From Macrothele yani (Eukaryota; Arthropoda; Arachnida; Araneae; Macrothelidae): 64,000 nucleotides of DNA. A program made the position numbers and the translations under genes. Below, piece after piece: positions 55,930 through 64,000 of this stretch (position 1 is its first letter; every line of letters begins with the position of its first letter). The stretch lies in the NCBI GenBank assembly GCA_039090855.1, contig CM076996.1, positions 51,984,469-52,048,468 of the forward strand, written 5' to 3'. Under the pieces are notes generated by a model that saw only the letters and a program-made list of their open reading frames with translations, searched no databases and was not told the origin of the DNA.

Positions 55930-56980
55930 AATCTGTTAAATATCATTATTTTGCATAAATTATGGACTAACCTGTTAAATATAATTCGTTTGCATAAATG
56001 CTTGTATTTCAGTTGCTGGCTTTCTTCATCATTGCATGATCCAGGTGAGCATTGGTTCAATCCTCTATGGAGCTTATCCACAAGACCAGGGCGTCCCTCG
56101 GGGCTCCGTAATATCTGTCACTCTTATCCTTTTTGTGAAGAATATTTTGAACCATTTCTCTCTAGTGTTGATTTAGAGATTTTCTGTGTATCTGTTAATA
56201 TTGCACACAAAATTCTTCTGCGGATTCACATAATTTCACTAATTTTTGTCATCATTTGGGCCATTCTCAAGATAGACGCAAAACTAAGGAGGGGGGGGTT
56301 AGTTGGGAGGGAGGGGAGTCATTTTCCATCTGGGGATGGTGTTTTGTCTTTCAGAACTTTAGAAAAGGAAAGTTAAACAGAGATAAGATTTCCCCCAAAA
56401 TTGTAGTTTTTTTTTTCTTTGCAATGTTGCCTCTGTCCAGTATTGTTGTTAAATATCATTCATTTCCATAAATGCTTGTATTTCAACTTGAAACTGTATG
56501 CAACAACTTCCGAAAAAGTCATTTGAACGGAGCGAAAATTTCCTTGTAATCATCAGGCACTGTATTTTTCCGTGGATTCTAGGAATTCCTCCTTTTCCTT
56601 CATCACTTGGATCATTCTCAAGATCGATACACAACTGAGCGTAATTATTTTGGAGATTGGTGGTTGTGAAGTGGGAGCTGTTTTTCTTCTGAGGATGGAA
56701 TTCCATTTTTCAAAACCTTTAAAAGCCGGTTATAGAGTGAAGATTTTCTCGTAATTGCAATTTTTTTCTCACGTCCCTTCTGCGCAGTATTGTTGTTAAA
56801 TATTATTGTATTCCATAAATATCTGTATTTCTTTGAAAATGGATGGGAAAATTTCAAAAACATTAGTTGGAGGAAGCCAAAATTTATTCCATAATCTAAC
56901 CCCCCCCCCTCTCAATGTTCTTACAATCCTGTGTTGTTAAATGTTACTTTCCTTCATAAATGATAGCATTTAAGCTTGAT
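55930..56980 (+). repeat. Diverged tandem repeat family, locus 2
   Basis: The segment 'tgttaaatat...cataaatgcttgtatttca' recurs at about 55933, 55975, 56447, 56792 and 56936 with variable spacing, accompanied by 'cagtattgttg' and T-run blocks. It is homologous in reverse orientation to 32100-32690. No coding frame. It surrounds a small I-clade LINE scrap. Confidence 0.68.
56040..56240 (+). pseudogene. Old I-clade LINE scrap (RT)
   Basis: 'ggagcttatccacaagacca gggcgtccctcggggctc' encodes LYGAYPQDQGVPRGS, matching YPQEQGVPQGS of the 44.1-46.3 kb element. It is heavily mutated and cut off by the tandem repeats. Confidence 0.7.
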
Positions 56981-57639
56981 CAGGGAGGGAAAATTTTCCC
57001 AAAATGCAAGTGACAAAGTTGAAAATTTTTTAAGAATTAAGAATTTTTAAAAAAATTGTTGGAATTGAAGATTTTATTTTGCATGGTGTCAAAAGTATTC
57101 TCTTGTCCAAGTTACCTCAGTTACTTAAACTAGTGAAATGATATCATGCATTCATGGTTCTTAGGCTGAAAGTTCTTTCAGCATGATGAATGAAATTTAT
57201 TGTCATCTGAGGCATAAAGAAAGAAAAGAAAGAAAAGCAACAATGAAGAAATGGGAAGGGAATGATATCAACAGAAAGAATAAATTAAGCAATGGATGCT
57301 CTGCAGCTGCAGAGTCAGTAAAAGACAAATATGGCTGTATAACTTGCTGAGAAGAAAGCAAGGCTTGTGTCCACAGTAGGAGCTGATGTTCTTGCAAGTA
57401 CAACAAAACAAAACAAAACAAGGGGTAAAAACTTGTTTGAAACAAAATCTTTTAAAGCCATTTTATTTTATTTTGAATTACTATTTTATATTGTGAATAC
57501 TGTGATTTCAGCTTAATACTTACCTAAATAAATTACAGTGAACAATTATGTCTTGTTTATGCTGTTTTTTTTTGTTGCAAATTTCTGATTTTTCATCCGG
57601 TTAAAAAGTTTAGCTTTTTTCCTTCATCAGTCTCTTGTG

Positions 57640-58623
57640 TAATATATGTACAGTTGAGAGGCAATTGCAATCTGAAATATCAAAGGCTTTGTTCTTTTCA
57701 CACAGAAGACCATTTGCCTTCCCTTTTTCCATAAATGTGGTTGCCATCCAGATCGTCTTGTTTGGCTAAAGAGAACATCTTTTCCTGCCATGGTAGAACC
57801 TAAGTTCTTGGAATTTTACATTCTGTCCGACCTGATGCATACACTCGGAGCATGCACTCTGTCCAACCTGATGTTTATTTTCTAGAAATGAAGGGTATGA
57901 AGGCACTAGACATCTTGATGCAGTTTCTAGTTTATCTTAGAGCCAATAGGTTCTGATGGTACTTTCTGAAATGTTTTGTAGCCAACTTGTGCTCATTGTA
58001 TTTATGACTTACTCATTTGGTTGAAATTGTACTATGGTTGTGTAATGTACATTTGGCTGGAGATTCTGCCCTGAAGATCTTAGATCCTGTACATCACCAA
58101 ACCCTGCATCTATATACAGGAGCCTTTGATACCTCTCTAGTATATAATCTGTTGAGTCCCACAAACTGCATTATGTCCCTGTTGTAAGCAACTTTCTGTT
58201 CAGTATTATACCAAACTCTTAATCTCTTCATGGCTATCCAATGCATGAGTCAGTGTTCAGTTTGCAGTTCGTATGTTTATTTGCTAATCATGCCTTCTAG
58301 TGTTCCAACCTTTGGGATTCCTTGCATTTTGCATTGCTAAGATCTACATATACAGTAAGTAAATTTTTCTAATTTTTTTTACTGAGTAATTTTAAGTATT
58401 TTTTTGAATTTCTGCATTGTGATTATTTTCTCCTTTATTCCTCACATGGTTTCTTTATGTGAGGGTGGTAATGATAATTTTCAAGAACTTCTGTTTGTGG
58501 CTGTGTTGTAGTGTTTTGAATTGTTGTCGGCAGTACTCCATTCTGAAACCTGGTGATATTTTGCTAGCTACCATCATAGTGTTCTACTTATGTTGGAGCT
58601 CTTCCCAAAAATGGCCCTTCTGC

Positions 58624-58640
<17 letters not shown>
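57640..58640 (+). pseudogene. Old I-clade LINE, middle part
   Basis: Scattered frames match the 44.1-46.3 kb element in order: VERQLQSEI-like near 57655, KFLGF-like near 57805, ILDPVHHQTLHLYTGAF near 58080-58130 (compare LDPVHHQALRLCTGAF) and SSVPTFGIP near 58298. ATGGCCCTTCTGCC then poly-A (58622-58659) matches the 3' end of the younger copy. RNase H is mostly lost. Highly decayed. Confidence 0.72.

Positions 58641-58659
<19 letters not shown>
58622..58659. repeat. Poly-A tract
   Basis: Nearly 40 A residues at the end of the old I-clade LINE, probably its tail. Confidence 0.9.
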
Positions 58660-58660
<1 letters not shown>

Positions 58661-59496
58661 AATTATTCAGGTCATATTTCAGTTGATGTCTTCCAAGGCT
58701 AGTTTATTTAACGCCGTATGCTGCAACCAAATATGACTGATCCTCATGTTAAATGAACATGAAATGACTGTAAATGACAGAAAATGATTGTTTGGAAATC
58801 AAATAAAACAGTCTGATATTACTGCATGTACTGGCAGCTCTTAATATTTATACAATAAAGTGATATTCTGCTCGTATTACAGTTTTTGTAAAGTAAATTG
58901 TGGCTATTTTCACTAAAAAAATGTGTTACAGATTATTTACACAACCTGTAAATATGTTTGTATTGCATTTTGTTTTACGTAAGCATTCTGTACGTATTTC
59001 AATGTGTGGCATTAATGTATGTGCATTAGATTAGAATGGAGTATATTTCTTTATTTATAAGAATCATATTTTTTTCATGTCTACTGTGAAAATTATATTC
59101 CATTGAGAATTGTGACTTTCAAAAAGAAAGTGTTGGATTACAGATGATTTAAGTATAATGCTAATTATTTTGATTTTTTATTATGTACAATTATTCTGTA
59201 AAATAATTGCATTTAAGTGGCCATTTACTTCTCTGTAGATCTGGAAATGAAATAAAAAAGAAAGAAAGAGACGGGGAAAGTTGAATAATCGATAATAAAT
59301 TCTAAGTAATGTTTTGAATTTTCAGTTTTAATTAGTTTGAGATCAAGCATTTTTCTTGTGGGGAAATGTTTATTTGTTGAAATTAAATTAAAAACTTAGA
59401 TTTTGAATCCAACTTGCAACTTCAACAAATATCTGTATTTATTTAAATTGGAAATCCATGATGCACATTTTTATGCTTTTTAATTGCTCCTTTTAG
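58660..59496. other. AT-rich Sbf intron before exon
   Basis: No element recognised. The acceptor CTCCTTTTAG ends at 59496. Confidence 0.45.
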
Positions 59497-59685
59497 AAAC
59501 TATGCACTGGAGTAATTCAGTTTGCTTTTACTTGCATCCAAGATCACCCAGTTTGGGGAAACCAACAATTTTGGGAAGCTGCATTTTACCAAGATGTGCA
59601 ACGGGACATCAGAGCACTGTATGCTCCTCATCGAAATAACCTTACTGACAGAGAATCATCATTATCTCCAGTTAGTCCTCGTGAA
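59497..59685 (+). CDS. Sbf: Sbf internal exon (63 codons)
   Basis: Phase-0 exon from TTTTAG to GTAAGT (59686). The peptide begins [20 protein letters not shown], continues [20 protein letters not shown], and ends in a serine-rich stretch ([12 protein letters not shown]). It aligns with SBF1/SBF2 immediately after FCR of the previous exon; the conserved tryptophan/phenylalanine pattern (VWxxxQFWEAxFYxDVQ) is diagnostic. The next exon, expected to encode a charged linker, was not found before 64000, so another intron of more than 4.3 kb follows. Confidence 0.93.
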
Positions 59686-61300
59686 GTAAGTTTTAAAACA
59701 ATATCAGAATTACATTTTTGTTTTTTATTCCAGGTGTGATGCTGTTCCAGGTAAGAAATTTTGTATTGTAAAAGGAGTTCTAAATTTTTGTAGTTTACAG
59801 AATATAAAGCAGATATTGTATAACATAGTAATATTTTGTTGTTCATTTTTGCGCTTTGTTTCTTAGAACCTTGACAACCATCAAAATGTTAATTTGTTTG
59901 TATTACATGAAAAATAAGTTTGAAAGGCAGAACTATTTTTTATATGTATCTCATTTATCTGAGGGGGAAAAATCAAATGTTATCACATTTATTTGTTTTG
60001 CATGATGTTAAAGATAAAAGTACATATATGTTTGTTTATGAGTGGATTCAGGTACACAGTAATATAGTTTGCCCTGATGGGTTACGCACTCTTACTTCTT
60101 GTTCTCACATGATCATATAGTCCAAATTTGATTGCAACTTTTTTACAATTGATGGAGCTAATTAGTTTCTGAGTCTGTGTTTTGTAAATAAAGTTAGGAA
60201 TGTAAGATTGTGTAGTAAAGTTAGGACTCTTGTATATGATTTAACTTCGTCTTGTATGTGTGGGAAAAGTTGAAGTTATCATTTTTATTTCTGTTATACT
60301 TAAAAACATGGCCTATTTGTGAGGTGCATTTTTACAATGTTAAATACATGTGAATAATGCTGAAAAATATATGATATGAATCAGCTTAAAACACAAAACC
60401 AGAGTCAACATTGATTTGATAATTAAGTCTCTCAGACACCTTATGATGCAGAATGATTACAAGATATGTTTTCAAGTAAAACTATGGCTTTTCTTTTGGT
60501 TTGGGGATGACATAGCCTTTGCTGAGAGCAGGAGTGTGAAGATGAATACAAGCATGCATGTTTGTGCATGTGCCCCTCTTACCTCAGTTCATATTCCATA
60601 TCACATAGTTACAAGGATAAATTAATGAAACAGCAAAAAATAATTTTTAAAATTTTGAGATTTTATTGTACTAAAGTAATGTAGTAGCTACAAATTGTAA
60701 GATACTGTTCAGTACTGCACTCTAGTGATAGTGAAACTAAGAAAAATCTTGGATCTATAAGCCACAGACTGGAAATATATTTTCTTCATTTTTTTTTTTT
60801 TTTTGGCTATTCATTGCATAATTTTGAAAGAAGCTTGTGCTTTAGAAAAATCATTCTGTTTTATGTGGTCAGTTGTTAGCTTGATTTAGAGTGTGTATGG
60901 GGCAGTCTCCTCAAGTGCCAGCATTTTCCTTAGTAGAAGTTCATGGAAAGATTGATGTGTGCATATGTGCATAACACTTTTTTAGATTTTTGGCTTACTA
61001 TATTGTATAGTGTATTAAATATTAGTCTGATATGTGGACAATTCTTAACGATATATAATAGTATTCAATACCACATAATAATCTGTTGACCTTTGAATAT
61101 TATGTGATTTTCTAAGCTTAAAATGCATTTTATTGTGCTTTTCTTTGAGTCCTGGAATGCACTCTTCCCCTGAAATGTAGACAGAAATATGTAGTTTTAG
61201 TTTCATTGTTTATAAAAACTATCCATTTGATGTTATATACAGGATTCCCGGAGACCTGGGAAACCCAGGGAATTTAAAAAACAAATGAAACAAATAATCA
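59686..61300. other. AT-rich Sbf intron sequence, nothing identified
   Basis: No exon, TIR pair or RNA gene recognised. Poly-T at about 60790-60804. Confidence 0.45.
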
Positions 61301-61395
61301 AAATAGTATAACTATACTAATGATCTTAATTTCTTGGCATAGAATAGAAATCAAAGTTTCCAAGCTTTCGTACATCAACCAGATGGTTTTTTCAA
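61301..61395 (+). repeat. Single arm of the foldback MITE family
   Basis: AATAGTATAACTATACTAATG followed by 'catagaatagaaatcaaag', 'ccaagctttcgtacatcaac' matches one arm of the element at 15969-16166. The other arm is missing. Confidence 0.85.
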
Positions 61396-61634
61396 GGAAG
61401 GTAGACAGTTTGCTGTCTGTATTAGTGTAATTACACTTTTTAAAGTATAATTGGTGTACACTTCCTCTTTATTAATTAAAACAAATATTTGTTTTTTGTG
61501 CTGCTAAATTGCTAATAAAAGTTGAAGCTGTAATAAGTGGTCAAATGCTATTTTGAATAGCTTCTGTAAGATAACATTTTGCATGTTGCTGTCCTTAGCG
61601 ACCAATGCATCTCATCCACTCTCACTAATAAGCA

Positions 61635-62821
61635 CACAGTCGAGTCACATTATTGTGATCACCTCCTACTTTTGACATAAACAGCGCATAGCCAATGAAA
61701 CAAGGCATATATCGTGAGCTGGCTTGGAGGTTATATAAAGTGTGCTATAGGCATTCTGAAAAATATCACTTGTTGCTGTCATGGATAAAAGGGACGATTT
61801 ATCAGATTTGCAAAAAAGGATGATTATCGACTTTCAGGCCAAGAGTGGCAGTATTTCTGAAACAGCGCAGTTTGTGAAATGTTCGCATGCTACTGTGGTT
61901 AAAGTGTATCGTGATTGGAAAAATGGCACCATTGCAAATAAGCACTGTGGAAACTGTGGAGCACCACATGCCATTGATGTGAGAGATGAACGTCGGCTTC
62001 GAAGGTGCATGAGGGCCGATCGACACGCTACAGTGGAGCAACTCACTGGCCGACTGAACCAGGGAGCTATCGGAAGTGTGTCTAAAACGACAGTTCAGCG
62101 AACCCTGCTGCGTATGGGGCTCCGATGCAGACGGATGGTCACTGCACCTATGCTAACGAACGTGCACGGCAGTATCAGAATTGGACCTCTGCTGATTGGC
62201 AAAGGATTGCCTTCTCCGATGAGCCACGTTTTCTGCTTCATCGAAGGGATGGACATTAGCATATAAGGTGAGAAACATCGGAGAACAAACACTCTTCAAC
62301 CATTGCTGGAAGAACACAAGCTGGTGGGGACAGCATTATGGTCTAGGGAATGTTTTTGTGGCATTCCCTAGATCCACTCATACCTGTGGAAGGCACTATG
62401 GACCGAATTCATTATGAATCCATCCTTGCAGACTACGTACACCCAAACATGGCGATTGTCTTCCCTGGGGTGGGTGGAATCTTCCAGAACGACAATGCGA
62501 CATGTCACAGCTAGAAATATCCGAGAATGGTTGGAAGAGCATGATGAAGACTTCAAAGTACTTCCCTGGCTCCCTAATTCCCCAGACTTAAACCCAATTA
62601 ATCATCTGTGGGACCACCTTGATCGTGCTGTTCGCTCTATGGATCCTCCACCACGCACCCTCCAGCAGCTGTCAGATGCACTGCAGTCAGCATGGCTCCA
62701 CATACCTGTGCCTTCCAGCATTTTATTGACTCACTCCCATCCCGTCTAGCTGCTGTCAGCGCTGCACACGCTGGTTACTCTGGATATTAGCTGGTGGTCA
62801 CAATGATGTGACTCGACCGTG
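61635..62821 (+). mobile_element. Tc1-type element, family T, copy 2
   Basis: Ends CACAGTCGAGTCACATTATT (left) and the complement of CACGGTCGAGTCACATCATT (right). TA follows the right end (62822-62823); CA, probably a mutated TA, precedes the left. It is closely similar along its length to 21560-22823 and in the same orientation. Confidence 0.92.
61781..62756 (+). pseudogene. Tc1-type transposase, family T copy 2
   Basis: ATG at 61781: MDKRDDLSDLQKRMIIDFQA with an intact HTH-type N-terminal 120 residues (CSHATVVKVYRDWKNG, RADRHATVEQLTGRLNQG). A deletion near 62160-62175 shifts the frame and removes the first catalytic block from the main frame. A later frame keeps FQNDNATCHS (second aspartate) and PNSPDLNPINHLWDHL, where asparagine replaces the third catalytic acidic residue. 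Inactive on two counts. Confidence 0.88.
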
Positions 62822-62829
62822 TATATATT

Positions 62830-63110
62830 GCAGGGATCGCATTCCTCCTAAAATTCCTAAAATTCCTAATATTTTGTGACCCTCCTTAAATTCCTAAAAT
62901 TAGACCTAAAATTTGCTATTCATCCTAAAATTTTCGTAAGCTTATTTATTAAAAACACAACCGTTATTAACGCCAATAAATTTACCATTACGCAGGGTGC
63001 GCACGCGTGCTTGAAAACCTGGAAGGTCCTGGAAAATCATGATTACGTTTTCAAGGCCTGAATATCCTGGAAAAACGGTGTTTTTTTAATGCCTTGAAAA
63101 GCCTTGAAAT
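62830..63110. repeat. Low-complexity dispersed repeats
   Basis: 62845-62935 has repeated CCTAAAATT units (similar to 5335-5395). 62994-63110 begins CAGGGTGCGCACGCG and has 'cttgaaaacctggaag', 'cctggaaaaacgg' and 'ccttgaaaagccttgaaat', resembling about 19620-19680. This may be the end of a hAT-type element; the partner end was not found. Confidence 0.45.
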
Positions 63111-64000
63111 TTGAAATTAGTGCTTTTATGCCCTTTTAGGAAATCGTGTTACTGTTACCCCTTCAGTTTTTAAAGTTCCTTTTCTCTGTTCTCAAAGAAA
63201 CCACCGGCAGCGGTTTCCGATGTGCACCAAATCCTAATTTGGCTGGGGGAAAAAAAGAAAAAAAAGGCACTACTTCCAGTGCAATAAAGTTGGATGATTA
63301 CTAGTAGGTCGAAGGGGAGCTTGATGTCCGTCCGACAATTGAGAACAGAAGGGGAAAGAAGAGGCATTTAGCATTTGCAGGGGGTCGCGTATGTACCAAG
63401 TCAGCTGGCATCCACCAGTGAGGAGTATGCCTGAACAACACATTCATCATCTTCTTGTTTATGTGCATGCCACCCTCCCTCCCCTCAAGAGACTTCCACT
63501 ACTTATGATAAAAAATAAGAAAACTATCTTTGCGAATTTTTCACGAAAAGTGGCTGAAATTTTTACATTCACTGTAATTGGATTACAGAAGCTCACTTCC
63601 AAAATTCCAGTTGAATCGGTTTAAAACTTTAAAAGTTAGCATTGGTAATTTTTATTATGGACAAGTATGTGTGCCTCTTTGGACAGAGTGAGCCTCCAGC
63701 AGAAAGGGTGTTACCATAGCAACGGTTGATTGACAGCTGGGAGCGCTGATCTGAAGCCCTTGGTTGGGAAGAAAGCAAACACCTGTTTATCACTTCCACA
63801 GCACTAAAGGACTAAGAGAATATTTTCAGAAATCCATTTTTCTGAATTTTGAAAATAACACAGTAAAATTTTCACAGTAGTTAAGATACATCACAATAAA
63901 GTTCTAGTGCAAATTTCGCCAAATTCCGTTAGGAACTTTAGCAGATGCAAAAAAAAAAAAAAAACGTTGCATAATCGGATTGAAAAAAGAAACAGTAATT
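63111..64000. other. Unassigned intron sequence to window end
   Basis: No exon or element supported. Poly-A at about 63949-63964. Confidence 0.4.

Noticed and set aside
58459..58686. 75-codon ORF ending in a lysine run
   Set aside because: The lysines are the poly-A tail of the old I-clade LINE.
60416..60625. 69-codon ORF as the next Sbf exon
   Set aside because: No similarity to the expected charged linker of SBF proteins and no matching splice sites.
1..64000. CRISPR arrays, prokaryotic operons, viral insertions
   Set aside because: No regularly spaced short repeats of CRISPR type, no operon-like gene packing and no viral-type proteins; all repeats found are TE-related or simple.

Overview
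This is a eukaryotic, intron-dominated window, very probably from an arthropod with large introns and a heavy transposon load. The TE mix (many Tc1/mariner copies, RTE-, CR1- and I-type LINEs, Penelope-like elements, tRNA-derived SINEs) fits a chelicerate or another large-genome arthropod, but the species cannot be fixed from sequence alone. Only three short stretches look like host coding sequence. All are on the + strand, each is flanked by AG/GT splice sites, each has a length divisible by three, and read in order they match one protein: the region after the DENN module of SBF1/SBF2 (MTMR5/MTMR13, Drosophila Sbf). They are at 19903-20052, 48681-48749 and 59497-59685. The introns between them are 28,628 and 10,747 bp, and nearly everything else recognisable is transposon debris inside introns of this gene.

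Layout. 0.4-2.9 kb: broken hAT-like transposase. 3.0-4.6 kb: Tc1 element with TIRs. 5.9-7.3 kb: decayed Neptune-type Penelope-like element (PLE). 7.55-8.9 kb: 5'-truncated RTE LINE with an open reverse transcriptase ORF. 8.95-15.3 kb: minus-strand LINE ('family A') split by a nearly full-length CR1/L2-type LINE. 16.0 kb: foldback MITE. 17.3-18.3 kb: plus-strand family A 3' end. 19.9 kb: Sbf exon. 20.18-23.23 kb: a mariner element holding a hAT element, which holds a SINE and a Tc1. 23.25-24.65 kb: another Tc1. 25.03-46.8 kb: one family A LINE opened by a 17.85-kb hAT insertion and again, near its 3' end, by an I-clade LINE. Inside that hAT lie a Tc1, another family A LINE (itself split by a 4.2-kb insertion), tandem repeats, and an inverted pair of PLE copies carrying hammerhead-ribozyme-like motifs. 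46.8-48 kb: Tc1 remnant and pogo-type MITE. 48.7 kb: Sbf exon, then a second SINE. 50.8-55.6 kb: two more Tc1-type elements and a MITE. 55.9-58.6 kb: tandem-repeat family and an old I-clade LINE. 59.5 kb: Sbf exon. 61.6-62.8 kb: second copy of the 21.6-kb Tc1 family.

The notable content is the nesting, which can be read directly from target duplications and from flanks that rejoin. Two insertions share the same terminal sequence and 6-bp target duplications, unlike the usual 8 bp of hAT elements. The PLE pair is a large imperfect palindrome flanked by a 10-bp duplication. Three hairpin-like inverted duplications sit inside TE coding sequence. I found no prokaryotic-type genes, CRISPR array, tRNA or rRNA gene, and no viral insertion. 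All TE reading frames except the RTE ORF at 7575-8918 are visibly broken.
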